Source: Ursus arctos (Eukaryota; Chordata; Mammalia; Carnivora; Ursidae). Taken from it: 64,000 bases of DNA. Of this stretch, positions 1-11,560 are shown in pieces; the stretch's first letter is position 1; the number at the start of each line of letters is the position of its first letter. The DNA is taken from the NCBI RefSeq assembly GCF_023065955.2, contig NW_026622874.1, forward strand, positions 81,304,917 through 81,368,916. The letters run 5' to 3'. The notes beneath the pieces are model-generated. The model searched no databases and was not told the DNA's origin. It was given only the letters and a program-made list of their open reading frames with translations. A program made the translations under genes and the position numbers.

Positions 1-489
1 GAAAAGCGTATGTATGGCCAACTTTATTCCCAGAGTCCCAGAGTCTTGCACTATCAAAATAAAAGTATCTTTGTCTTGGAGCAAGTCTGATGAAGGCACC
101 AAAATCCTATCCTCCCTGTTCATGCAAATGACACTTAAAATGCTCTTATCATCCTTTCAAGATGACCTCAACACTCAAATACCTAAGATCTAGAAGAAAG
201 TTCCAGCCTCATCTGCATTACCAAGGTCCAGTCCATAGCCTTTACCCCTCCCCCAAATCCTTCTAGTCTGGACCACTACTTTAGGAGGATAAAAATATAT
301 TCCCATATTCCCTAGCCATTAAATAAACACAGACATTGGTGCAGGAAGACTCAACATTTATAATACTACTGAACTTTTCAAAACTTAGTAAACCTATGTC
401 CAAAAGTGACTTTCACAGCCTCTTAATATTTATTCTCAATATGGACTTAATATGCAGCCCTCTTTGGTGTCTGTCTCTTCAGCTTTTTT
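1..489. other. Intergenic sequence, no gene seen
   Basis: Only short chance frames occur here and no splice-like or coding pattern was recognised. The last part (about 390-489) may hold the worn C-terminal end of the hAT-like pseudogene that follows on the minus strand, but the match there is too weak to claim. Confidence 0.4.
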
Positions 490-1634
490 CTGTTGTTTTA
501 CCCTGGAGGAAACCTTGAAAAAACTTCCAAATTAAGGGAACCCTCATTGCATGGGAGTGTGAGCACTAAGTTAAGGATATTCTTACTTCACGGAAACCCA
601 GAACTATCAGACTATGACTCACAGAGTTCTTTTTCTTCTGGGGAAAATCTCAGGCTGAGATTCAGAGAAGAGGTTCCTCACCCAGTCATACACCAGTTTT
701 AGGAAAAGGAGGGAAAATGCCATTTAATTTGGCGTTGCAGTTCTTCATGGAGAGTTTTAGTAAAGGCTTCAGACTTGTTGCTATCTTTTCTTCATTCTCA
801 AGCCCAAGGGCTGTGGAAACATTTCAAAAGTTTGGCAAAGTGATAGTTCCAAAGAGACTGTTTCTTTTTAATCTGAGAATCTTATCACTTTCAAGAAAAC
901 ATATTTTATCCAGGACCTTGCAGAAACTTGTTTTATTTGTTCATGTGAAGAAAAATGTCTACTAAATAGCCTAGTTTTTGTAGCCATCCTTCATCTCCAA
1001 AGCACTCAGCAAAATCTGGCCTAGTAGCTCCTTGTGTGTACTCTAGCAATTCACCTTTCAACTCAAATATCCTGTTGAGAACTCTTCCTCTGACAATCCA
1101 CTGGATTTCTGTATGTAGATTTATGTGCCCTTTGTTCAGACTTTAGTTTTGTTTCGTTTGTTTTTTTAAACATTCTTGTATAAATGGGTCTTTAATAAAG
1201 TTAACAATTTCTGCAGCATTATCCAGAACTTTCTCCATTTCATCTCCAAGTGTTTTATATCAGCACCTCTCTGTGAAGAAACCGGTGTGCTGTAACATCA
1301 ACATCAGATTTTCTTTTACCAAAATCAGCAAAACTGATGAGCACCAGGAGTACGGATGGCAGACCTTCAGTCTTCAGATATAAATTTATACTGCCTTTGT
1401 TTTGAGAGGCTCCTCACAGCAGAAAAAGCTTTCTTGAATTTCATCATCATTTACCAATCTTACTAAGGCTCCAGTATGACAAATATTCGTGAACTGCTAA
1501 CGCATCAACCCAAACAAAGAAGCTGCTGCTTTTCAGTTAATTACACAAACCTCGTTAGCATCAGGTGGCATAAGTTATTAAACTGAAAGTGAAGGCTTTT
1601 CAATTTCTCGTACTGTTTCTTGCCCTAGCATTTT

Positions 1635-1831
1635 TTTTTTTTAAAGATTTTATTTATTTATTTGACAGAGATAGAGACAGCCAGCGAGAGAGGGAACACA
1701 AGCAGGGGGAGTGGGAGAGGAAGAGCAGGCTCCCAGCAGAGGAGCCTGATGTGGGGCTCGATCCCAGAACACCGGGATCACGCCCTGAGCCAAAGGCAGG
1801 CGCTTAACCGCTGTGCCACCCAGGCGCCCCT
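1635..1831 (-). repeat. CAN-SINE, reversed, young subfamily
   Basis: T-rich tail and 'aagattttatttatttattt' lead into the body and end at the reversed tRNA-like head 'ccacccaggcgcccc'. A 15-base target-site duplication (ttgccctagcatttt) sits at 1620-1634 and 1832-1846. The insertion interrupts the BED-hAT pseudogene. Confidence 0.93.
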
Positions 1832-1957
1832 TTGCCCTAGCATTTTAACATTATGTTGGTACTAGATTCTTACCGACTATGTGAAATTTTCTTTTCCTAG
1901 TATAAGTGCTGTTACTAAATAATTTGCTTCCTAAACCTTTCACTGAATGTGATTTTT

Positions 1958-2070
1958 TATTTTTTTAAGATTTTATTTTTAAGTAACCTCTACACCCAAC
2001 ACGGGGCTTGAACCTACCACCCCGAGATCAACAGTCTCATGCTGTACAGACTAAGCCAGCCAGGGTGCCC
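1958..2070 (-). repeat. Short CAN-SINE variant, reversed
   Basis: A short tRNA-like SINE with the 'cacggggcttgaac' B-box-like region. It is flanked by a 15-base duplication (ctgaatgtgattttt) at 1943-1957 and 2071-2085. It also splits the BED-hAT pseudogene. Confidence 0.85.
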
Positions 2071-2295
2071 CTGAATGTGATTTTTAAAACAAAACTTCAC
2101 TGTTTTGATATTCCAGATGCCATTTAAAATAACGAACATCTTTACTCATCAAATGGTTATGATTTATAGTTACAATTGCTGGAGCAAATGCTAGGTTTGT
2201 AAGTTGCATTCCACCGACAATATATAATGCAATAAAATAGCTTGGATTTAAGTCCATATAAGACCACTGAAAAGTAGCTTTCACTATAAAGAAAG

Positions 2296-3032
2296 AATTT
2301 GTGTTTCTTGTTGCACTGGCATACTGAAGAAACTCAGAAGACTAATTCTTCATCACTAACCTTATCAGCAATGTCTATAGTTCTATGTCTAGAATGGTCC
2401 TCTTCTATCTCACACCATGCCTTCAAAAATTGCAGCACTGGACCATCAGATTTGTAACAAATGTTAGTAAAATATAACTGGCATAATAACTAACATAATC
2501 GCAAAAAATAGAAAGGTTCATAAAAACAATTCAATTCTAAATCTGTAAGACCCATGTTTTTGCAATGTTTACAACAAAGTGGGAAGGGACAGCTGAGTTG
2601 CAACACATAAAAATTCCTTCCTTAGAATGAAAATGTCCCTATGTGTTTCTCTTTTAGAGTTTGTTTGCTCCCATAAGTCAGATGGCAGCGCAGAAGGGGA
2701 GGCTGGGGAAGGTAATCAGGAAGGAAAGGCCAACATTATCTTCCTTCCACCCTCCCCACCACGAAAGTGTCCATCATTATCCACAGCTTCTCCTAGCTCA
2801 ACCAAATGCATGTGGGCCTAACTGTACCTGGCACAGGGGGCTGAAAAGATCTCCAACAGAACTGTTAATGGGGCTGCTCAATCACTGTTCACTATTGTGA
2901 GGTCAGCATTATGCAGTGCAGAAAGGTCAAAAACAATATATTTTTAGTCACAATTTTATACGGAATCCTAGCAATATCTCACCGAACACCATCTGAGAAA
3001 CCCACCTGCAACACCAAATGAATTTTTTTTTC
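2296..3032 (-). other. THUMPD1 3' UTR/downstream sequence
   Basis: This lies directly downstream of the THUMPD1 stop on the minus strand, and no coding pattern is seen. I found no clear AATAAA on the minus strand (TTTATT on plus) before the pseudogene. The transcript end is therefore unplaced, and the 3' UTR could run into the hAT relic. Confidence 0.4.
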
Positions 3033-6000
3033 TTATGAGATGTCATTTTCATTCGACTCAGATCTTTCTGTGACTTGACTTTCAAGTTCAGGTTTAGCTC
3101 CTCCGTCATTCACCACCTGTGTCTCAGATCTTGGTTTTATCTGCCCCAGTTCCTCATTATTTTCTGGTACCACCTGCTGGTTATTTTTTCCTTCTACTGG
3201 GTCATGTTGACTTGATTTGTCACCAGATTCCAATTTAGCTTCTTTCCCATTTCCTGCTTGCACTGGCTGCTTTGGGTTAAGTTGTGATGGGTCCTTAGCA
3301 CTCTTCACCACCTCCTGGAGATTATATTTTCTGAACAACATATAATCTTTCACAACACTCAGGCAACAGACAGCTTTAATGATTTCTACTACCACTGTGT
3401 ACTGTGGATTGGTAAGATCCACTTTATTTTCCGAATTGAGGCTGCCTACTATTCCTGTAACAAGAAGAGGGAAACACTTAGAGGGAGAAGGATGCCATGA
3501 AGCTTGACAGATACAAATACAATCTTTCATCTTTCCGTTTGGGACTTTCTAAATCAATATATATACTAGTCTACTCTTCTACATGGACCTCAATCAAATT
3601 CTCTGGGCCCCTGGGTGGCTCAGTTGGTTAAGTGTCTGCCTTTGGCTCAGGTCATGATCTCAGGGTCCTGGAACTGAGCCCCATATCGGGCTCTCTGCTC
3701 AGTGGGAGTCTGCTTGAATCCCTCTCCTTCTCCCCCCACTCCCAGCTCGTGCTGTCACACTAATAAATAAACAAATCTTTTAAAAAAATTCTGTGAACGC
3801 TTTCAATAAATAAATAAAAATGAAATCCTGAGACATTTAATCAGAGTACTTTTTTCCCAAAGAAAATTCAATCTTGATGTGGAAGATTTCATATCTACCT
3901 ACCAGAAAGTCTCATATCCAACATATCACAATCTGTTAGGTTTGATATTATTTTAAGGATTTTTTTTTTTTTTTAATAATCTCTGCCCCCAACGTGAGGC
4001 TTGAACTCACAACCCTGGGACCAAGAGTCACATGCTCTGCTTGCTAAGCCAGCGAGGCACCCCTATTTTAAGGACATTTTAATATACTTCTTTTACACCC
4101 AAAAATAAAAGCCTTAAGTTGTAAAAAAAAAAAAAAACCAAAAAAACCATAAAATCAAGAATAAGTATTTAGTATTGCATACTAATGTAAAATTACTAAA
4201 AAAAACATACCTGCCAATTCTTTGATAACTTCTTCTCTATTCGTGTGACTGTTATTTCGAGATTTATACACAATCTGAAATGTCCCTTTGTTTGGAGCTT
4301 TAAACCAGGGTTCCAAAAATGTTTCTGCATATTTTTTCATATCTTCTAAGAAAGCCTTGCATGTGCCTGAAATGGGTAACATATGTAGAATAACCCGAGT
4401 CTTCTTCTTTTTGGTTTTGTACATACCCTGGAGAATATGATGTACCAATTTCTCAGGTTCTAAAGGAAAAAATAAAAGAGTCAGCACAAAGCAAACAAGT
4501 TAAGAATATAAACTCTCGGGCATTTTAGAACCTCTTCAAACTCTCTAAAATGAATTGTCATTGGCAGTGACCCACATCAACAGTATAGAAGAAATTACCA
4601 TAATGAATATTAATAAGTCTAATCAAACATTTTTTCCAACTTTCTCCACTGCCTATGATGATTATTACTATATCTAATATGTTAACTCTTCAGCATTGTT
4701 ACTGCTTTCACTAAAAACAATCGTTCATGAAGACACTGGAGTTAACATTTTTGTGATGTCTCATTTGTCCAACACCACCATACTACTTTCTTATAACAAT
4801 AGCAACTACAAATGTAACATTAAACAGTACACTTTTTTACAAAACAAAAAAACCTGCAAGTCACTTTAAAAGATTTAATTCATCCACTAGTTAAGTTTGT
4901 ACAATAATCTAGATCTCAGAACTCAGAGAAGCCCCAAAACCATGAATTACACAAGATCATGAAATGGTCCTTCAGCCATCCTCACTACCTACAAGTCTGT
5001 TTGGGGCCACTCAGTGTTTTCAATACTTTTAAATTAGTTAACAGCATTAAAAATCTAGAACTTCTTCAAATTTCCAACTTCTTTTGAAAAACCAGAAGAT
5101 CTAGCCCTACAGGACTACATTCCAGATGGCTGGAGCCATTCCAAATTGGCTGGCACTGAAGAGCAGCTGCTCCTCTTAAACAAAGTATGTACTCTTGTCT
5201 CACCTAAAGTTACAAAGAAAATGGCAAAGCCAGGTTTCCACTCTTAAGCCAATGTGACGTTCACCACCCATTCTACCTTTCCGTATGTCTAGTGCTAGAA
5301 CAGTGTGGAAAAGATCAATCAAATGATTAACTGAACCATAACCATCAAGCCATTTTGTAGGCAGTGTTCTGAGGCAAGGAGATGTCCAGATATTATAGGC
5401 TTAATAATCTTAAGGTTTATTAGTCAGACATACCTATTCCAAGTGTCCTGATGAAGACTACATTATTTGCTCCACTCTCCACTGACTGGAATCTTCTTAG
5501 CTTCATCTCTGTTGATGCTTTAATGTCACCAACTTCTTTCTTCAAGGCAGCCTCCATATCATCATCTTCTCCCTCACTTCCAGAGGGATGCTGATCTTTG
5601 TCCATAAACTGCATGAAACAGATGAGCAGAAACGCAAAAATAGCTCAAGTTAAAAGGATAATTAACTACCTATGTGAACTCTCCAGTGGCAGATGGATCA
5701 ATACTGACAATAAAGCTTTTTATTAAGAAACTGACACATCGCTTCCTACAAAATGTGGAGGAAAAAGGGAGTTCCCTCAGACTGGCACACAGAATTTGAA
5801 AATGTTTTCAAAAACATCTTAACATTCTGGGACACAGGGTAATGTGCTCACCAGATGAATTAATTCAAGACAGACCTTAATCCTATCACTAGGTATCTTT
5901 GTGCCTAATAAGACCATCTCCTTTTGGTGAGATTATGATGAGGGAGCAGAAGGCAGACAGAGGACAAAGCCCAAGCTGACACCCCACAAACCCCAGCCCC

Positions 6001-7728
6001 CACCCAGGTGGGATATGTGTGACAAATCTCAGGCACTCCTGGCTGCCCTAAAGCTAAGGGAAGGAAAAACAAATGGTTAACTAACAGAGATCGCAATACA
6101 ACAAGACATGAGTCTCCCTTGGTTTACAAAATGTCTGAGTGATTTACCAGAAAAAAAGCATTCTTATCAATAACTTAACTTCCAGAAGGAAACTCCCAAC
6201 TGTCTTACTATTAACGCTTTACTAGAGGGGAAAAACCCTAACTCGATAAAGGCAAGGTCTCTAATCTTGTAGGTCCTCTTTAGCATACAAAAGCTCTTTT
6301 GAAAACCTCCCTTTTCCCTTACCTCCCCTCAACTCCCAAGTATATAATCAGTCACCCCTCACAGCCCCCGTGCAGCAACTCCTGCCCACAGGTCCTGTCC
6401 CCCTGCTTTAGTAAAACCACTATTTGCACCAATAACGCCTCAAGAATTCTTTCTTGGCTGTCAGCTCTGGACCTTACCTACATTAAAAAACTACATCAAC
6501 TAGACCAAAGAGTTATGGCATAAAAAACCCCTTACCTCTAGTCTACTAAGGAACAGGGAACAGAAACAGTAAAGAATTTTATCAAAGTACCAGTGTTAAC
6601 AGGGAACTCACTTGCTGTGCAGTTCTCTGCCCCACCATTATTAGTCTGCAAGACATGCACTAATTAATAATTATACACATTTATGGAACCTTTATGCCAG
6701 TATGTATTTTATATACATAAGCAACTTTTAGGCCAACATTCAGTACATTATCATTTTTCTTTTTTATTTAGCTCAGCAAAATGAAATAATACGCCCATGA
6801 CCAAGCCCTAAAACTAGTAAATAATGGAACTTGAACCCAAATCCTCACTGTATTATCCTCCCCCTTTTAATTCATTGAGGTGTTTGTGTATGTATTAGTC
6901 CAGATCCTAAGCCAAGACTATAACGATTTCCAAACTGTGATGGGAAAATTAGGTTTTAGGTGGTATGAGTACAAAAGCTTTTACTTTTTAAAGTGTATTT
7001 ACATGCGCATTTGAAAAATAACTAGCACTAGTACTAAATCCACTATTTCAGACACTGCTTAGGACAAACATCATTACAACCATGGTGTAAAAGTCGTGGT
7101 AAGATATGGCAAAAACTACGAGGACAAATTAAGTTTCCCTTACGAACTTGGACCGTTTACTTAACCAACTTGCGCTTCAGTGTTCTGGTCTACATTACTT
7201 CACAAGTCTAGTAGTAAACGTTTGAGAGCTTCAGAAACACAACACGTGGACCGCAGAATCAACCTATAAATAGGAACCACTATGATTACTAATGGGGGGA
7301 ACCCCAAAGCTCCTAGTTTTTCAAGCACACGACCCGGCAGGGGTCTGCAACCCAGATATGGCAAAGAGGCGGCAACACAGGCGAGGCCACACCCCTTAGC
7401 CAGCTCGGCCACAAAACGCGCGCACGCGTACGAGAAAGCCGGCCTTGCAGCATTCCCTCACTACTCAAAGGCTGCTTGCACTCTCCCGGGCGCGTACCTT
7501 TTCCGGCCCATACATGTCGTCGCCGTATTCGTTGAGCAGGCTGTAGGCCTCCTCCACGCACTTGCGCTCGTTCATGTTGCAGGTAATGAGAATACCCTGT
7601 AGCCCGGGTTCCAGCTGCCGGGGCCCGCCGCCGTCGCAGCGCCGAGCCCGCTTGGCCTGCACATATTGAGTTTTGCCTTTGCGCTTTCCGCCGCTAGACT
7701 GAGGAGGCTGCTGGACGGGGGTCAACAT
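3033..7728 (-). CDS. THUMPD1: THUMPD1, tRNA acetylation adaptor
   Basis: Four coding exons on the minus strand with GT/AG borders: 7498-7728, 5434-5608, 4211-4459 and 3033-3454. The sum is 1077 bases, giving 358 residues plus stop (human is 353 from memory). The start MLTPVQQPPQSSGGKRKGK lies in a CpG island and aligns with the human N-terminus. Exon 1 carries GLQGILITCNMNERKCVEEA. Exon 2 carries an acidic stretch, then SVESGANNVVFIRTLGI. Exons 3-4 carry the THUMP-type RNA-binding part (KKKKTRVILHMLPISGTC; ETFLEPWFKAPNKGTFQIVY; NPQYTVVVEIIKAVCCLSVV). The tail after about residue 270 is low-complexity. In the family, THUMPD1 binds tRNA and brings NAT10 to make N4-acetylcytidine in serine and leucine tRNAs. 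The reading frame is intact. A few extra residues (around PVQA) sit in the C-terminal tail compared with human. Confidence 0.95.
3606..3786 (+). repeat. CAN-SINE, forward
   Basis: Head 'cctgggtggctcagttggtt', C/T-rich middle and A-rich tail. An imperfect 9-base duplication (aattctctg / aattctgtg) flanks it at 3597-3605 and 3787-3795. It lies in the last intron of THUMPD1. Confidence 0.9.
3960..4063 (-). repeat. Short CAN-SINE variant, reversed
   Basis: T-rich tail and 'gaggcttgaactcacaaccc' body, ending 'agccagcgaggcacccc'. The 11-base duplication tattttaagga is at 3949-3959 and 4064-4074. It lies in the last intron of THUMPD1. Confidence 0.85.
6178..6510 (+). repeat. Solo endogenous-retrovirus LTR, copy A
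   Basis: This segment is clearly homologous to 15,838-16,170. Shared landmarks are the TATA-like 'gtatataatcag', 'cacaggtcctgtcccc' and 'caagaattctttcttgg'. It is inserted antisense to THUMPD1 in intron 1. The poly(A) hexamer position reads agtaaa rather than aataaa. The true 5' edge probably lies upstream (about 5,870-6,180) but I cannot fix it. No internal retroviral genes accompany it. LTR identity is inferred from the TATA/poly(A) architecture and the repeat copy. Confidence 0.6.
6640..6860 (-). repeat. Possible worn MIR, reversed
   Basis: The phrases around 'ggaacttgaacccaaatcc' resemble a reversed MIR tRNA-like end. The rest is strongly diverged, so this is a weak call. Confidence 0.35.
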
Positions 7729-7990
7729 GGCGCGTGAGAACGGAGGCTAGCGAGAAACGTGTTTCTCCACTATTCCCGGCTTCCTCGCCTCTGCCGGCGC
7801 GAGCTGGCTTACGTCATGCGTGCGCGACGGCCTCCCCTAGTCCCGCCTCCAAGTTCCAGCCGGTGCTGCGCGGGGTCCTAGAGCCGGTAGGTGGCAGGCT
7901 GTGGGGAGGTGGTGCGAGGCCCGCCTCTCGCGACGGTTGACGGGCACTTCTTACTGCTCACCAGCCCGTGCTCTCTGGAGTTCCTAGGAA
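7380..7990. promoter_or_regulatory. CpG-island promoter of THUMPD1
   Basis: CpG-dense and GC-rich, in contrast to the AT-rich surroundings. It covers THUMPD1 exon 1 (start codon at 7726-7728) and about 260 bases upstream. No TATA box is evident, as is usual for a housekeeping gene. The plus-strand side has short open frames (7734-7940) that I do not regard as genes. Confidence 0.75.
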
Positions 7991-8089
7991 AGCGGCCTTT
8001 GGGTGGAGCCGCTCTGTAAACGTACATGCTGGCCTCCAACTGGATGTAGATAGTACTTGTAAAGAACGGTTTCATTTACCATTCATATT

Positions 8090-11000
8090 CTCTGATTCCT
8101 TCAGTTAATGTTTATTAAGTACCTATGTGCTAGTTATGGACCTATTAAATACTAAGGTTGGCAAAGCAAGACACTTCATATACATCTTGTCCTTCTAGGC
8201 CAATGTTTCTTAGAAGTCACTGGGGGCCTTCCAAACCTATTCTACTTACTTTTTGCTCCTGGTGGAATGTGCATAATCAATAGACTTTAGTACTCCTGTT
8301 GAAGGACCCCCCCAGAGGTACAAAGAAAGGACAGAAAGTATAAGGAACTCCTAAGTCAGAGACTTGATTACCAGAATGAGAAATATAAAATACAGGGAAA
8401 CCTGGACAAACTTCTTAGCATTAAATTGTCACTACGGGAACATTTTAACTTGTAAAATATATTTCCATTCATACCCAAGATATTGTCTGTATCAATTTCT
8501 TCACATACTTTTGTTTGACGCCGATGTTATAACAAGTGACATTTTGGTGAATTATGGTTCCAAGTGCACTTGGTTGTGGAGTGGATGGTAGCAGAAAGTC
8601 AGAAATAAAGAATAAAAAAGTCAGAATAAAGAGCCTGCGTCTCTCTAATTGACATTCTTGTGACTCCCATGACAAAGTAATGCTGATATGAAGTAATAGT
8701 CTAGAAATCCATATACATATAAAAGAATTTTTGCTACTAGTAAGGGGAAGTATTCATATTCTTTTCTCCAATGAAATATATCTTGCTATTTTCTTTTCTT
8801 CTTATCTGTCCCCCAAAATGTTTAAGAATGCACTTATTAGTCCGGATAGGTAAGCAACCCCTTCATAGTTAACATCATAATATCCCCCATACCCGAAAGT
8901 CAGGAATCCAGCTCCTTATATTTCATGCAATTAAAAGTCAACTTGAACTTTATAAATCCCTTGTGTTGGTGTTCTGCCTTTGACAGTGTATTGCTTTGGT
9001 GAGCAAAGGCAGGAACACTGTGCATTTTGCTGACCTAGATATTTCAATCTCACATTCTGAGATTTAATTGTTATGTGTGAAACAACAAAATACTAGAAAG
9101 AGGAAAAGTAATTAGCCTGATGTTGAACTTGATGGTTAACTGGTTTTTTTCTTCATTATATGTATATGTAAGCACGTATGTATATGTATGTGTATAGTTG
9201 TATATATACATATATATGTATGTGTGTGTATATACATATTCTTTGTATAACCGTATCTTTCCTGAGGTTCTTTCCCTTAAATTACTAATATTAATACTAC
9301 TGTTCCTGATTAGTGCTAGGTGTTAACTGCCCTATTCCACACTGCAGAGGACAAATGGAAAACATTAATCTCCCTTTCAGGGTGCCCCCTTCTGGCCAAA
9401 TATGGAAGCGATTTCATAAGAAATGGAATCTGAGGAAGTGTTTTCCAATGTCTTTATTTAATACTGTTACTCTAGGGGCGAAGGTAGAGAAATAATGAGA
9501 TTCTGTCACCAACAGGGGAAGACTGGGGTAGAACACATACAATAACCACCTATGACTACTTCCTCTTGAGTTTTTGTCTACATTATGGTTGACATTTATT
9601 GTTTTTGTTTGCTCAATAAATGAACCCCCTTCTGTAGAAGGAGGTAGAATCCATCTTTGGATAAATCTGAGTGGAAAGCAGGCCCACCTTGCATCATGGA
9701 AGCTTGAAATCTCAGGTATCCCTTCTTCCCACCCTGTAAAGTGAGCACATCACCACAGCTTCATCAACTGGATGCTTCTGTCTGGGACTGAGAATTGGAA
9801 GCAAATGGGTAAAGAGGCAGTGCCTGTTCAGAATTCATCCCGCCAACGGCAGCGGCATCCCAAATCCAGTATCAACAGCTTTGCAGCCACTCCAGAAGTG
9901 GTGGCAGTGCCAGACTTTCTAGAACAATGATCTAGTTGCAGCCTCCTAGCTCCCCCAGCCATCCTTGGCACCTGTTCCTTCAGCCTTCCCTATAATTCTG
10001 TCAGCTTCCCACAGGATTCCAATAAGTACCTTTCTAGCCTAAATGTGCCGGAATACGTTTCAATATTACTTACAACCAAGAATGTTGGCTTCTGTAAGTG
10101 TTTCACACTGCTTTCTCTGGGGTCTTTTTATCCATAACTTTAGCAGCTTCAAAAGTGCTCCCCGTACTCACCTGCAGCTACTCCTCAGACACAGAGTTGC
10201 TGCCAGATTTGAGTTCAAAGAAATTCTAAAAGAGGGAATCTAAAATTGCACAGGGGCACTGAAATAATAGTCACTAATCTTTGGTTCTAACCCTGGATCT
10301 ACCACTATTTCCAAAAATCTTGTCATCATCTTATTTTTTCTTCCATCTATATAATCAGTACAGCCTTTACTTTTCAGAATGGAAATTTCATAGCATAGAG
10401 TTCTGGAGGTCCTCAGCTGATTATGAAGAACAGTTTCATTATGCTGGCATTGCTGGTGGTATTTACAGGCATAGAGCTGACTGAAACTCGTTCTTATTTT
10501 TCTTTTCATGTTCAGTGCCTAGCGTAGTGCCTGGTCTATAGTAAGTACTCAAAAAATGCTACTGAACATTTGAACTCAACCCCAAAAAATGTTCAGTAAA
10601 GGAAAAAGGTTAAGACTCATGCTGTTAAGAAGGGAAGTATACCAAATCCAGATCACATAAAGCCCCACCATAGGAGCTAAAAAAGAAGCTAGGAATTAAG
10701 AGAGAGATTTCCCTGACAATGCTGGAAACACATTTGTGTAAAGTTTCTAGTCATGTGAACTTTCACCTCCTTCGGTTACCAGTCATGGTCAGTGGTCTGG
10801 TGTCTATCACTGGGCACCAAGGGCTCTGTGATATGGCTTGTAATGGTTTAAGGAAGGAATGGAGGAATGGTTTAAGACATTCTAAATTCTCTTTCCCTTT
10901 CTCTTCCTAACCTTAAAAGTTACTGCCATGTAGTTTCTACTTGTATGTTGAGGACGGAATCCATCCTGGTCCTGAACACAAACAGCAGACACTCATAGAT

Positions 11001-11160
11001 TTTGCTTGTGTTCTGACTGCACTATCCACCCAGCATTTCCTGCCTTATTCTCTTGTTACCCAGCATTTTCAGGGGATAGATGTCTTGACACAGTAACCCT
11101 GGTCACCTGCTGACTTGATTTTTCTACACCTGCCACCCTCAGAGTTGGTATTATGTGTTT
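8090..11160. other. Intergenic, no gene seen
   Basis: AT-rich unique-looking sequence between THUMPD1 and the repeat-rich block. No exon pattern was recognised. It contains a TA/TG-rich simple tract at 9,159-9,240 and a short MIR-like end near 10,510-10,560 ('gtgcctggtctatagtaag'). Confidence 0.5.
9159..9240. repeat. TATATG-rich simple repeat
   Basis: Irregular run of tatatg/tgtata units with tgtgtg patches. Confidence 0.85.
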
Positions 11161-11560
11161 AATCAAGAATCCAAATTCTAAAGCCAAACCAGGTTCAAAC
11201 CCCAGTTCTGCCATGTTCTGGCTGTGGGACTCCAAGCAAGTTTTAAGTCAAATTTCCTTATTAGCTTAAAAAAAAAGTATTTATTTATGAGGGAGAAGGG
11301 ATAGAGGGAGAGAATCTCCAGCAGACTCCATGCTGACTGCAGAGCCCAACATGGGGCTCAGTCTCACAAGCCTGAGATCATGCCCTGAGCTGAAACCAAG
11401 AGTCAGATGCTCAACCAACAGAGCCACCCAGGCGCCCCCCCCAATTTTTTTAAATTAAGGTAATAATAAAATACCCATTTTCTGGGTTACTGGGAGAATT
11501 CATTAAGATCAGGCATGACAAGTGCTTAGTTCATAGTCACAGTTCAGTCAATGTGGACTT
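11160..11560 (+). repeat. MIR, split by a CAN-SINE
   Basis: Left part has 'aaccaggttcaaaccccag' followed by 'tctgccatgttctggctgtg'. The right part resumes after the SINE with 'gaattcattaag' and 'gacaagtgcttag'. This matches MIR's tRNA-like and core regions from memory. Confidence 0.6.
11266..11445 (-). repeat. CAN-SINE, reversed
   Basis: A-rich 'aaaaagtatttatttatga' start, body with 'gcccaacatggggctcag', and reversed head 'gagccacccaggcgcccc'. It is inserted in a MIR. Confidence 0.9.

Larger units (their letters stand above)
490..2295 (-). pseudogene. Decayed BED-finger/hAT transposase-like gene (ZBED5/FAM200-type)
   Basis: Reading the minus strand in three shifting frames gives consecutive blocks of a BED-finger plus hAT dimerisation protein. 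Seen in order: a worn BED-like segment with NHNHLMSKDVRYFK (about 2180-2130); SNYLVTALIL (about 1915); KMLGQETVREIEKPSLS (about 1840 and 1610); VRLVNDDEIQESFFCCEEPL (about 1460-1410); HRFLHREVLISKTLGDEMEK (about 1285-1230); LDNAAEIVNFIKDPF; LHTEIQWIVRGRVLNRIFEL (about 1120-1060); and FGDEGWLQKLGYLVDIFLH (about 1000-940). The order and motifs (HREVLISK, HTE-WL-RGRVL-R-FEL, LVDIF-H) fit the Buster-group hAT-derived genes such as ZBED5 and FAM200. Several stops and frameshifts and two CAN-SINE insertions break it, so it is dead. Whether it began as a DNA transposon or as a retrocopy of a domesticated gene cannot be told here. Family assignment is from memory of the motifs. Confidence 0.7.

Noticed and set aside
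1589..1807. Open frames through SINE bodies (also 40,459-40,662 and others)
   Set aside because: Same peptide appears wherever the SINE body occurs in this orientation, so it reflects the repeat, not a gene.
7282..7940. Plus-strand frames opposite THUMPD1 exon 1
   Set aside because: Shadow frames of the GC-rich exon and promoter. No start context or protein similarity.
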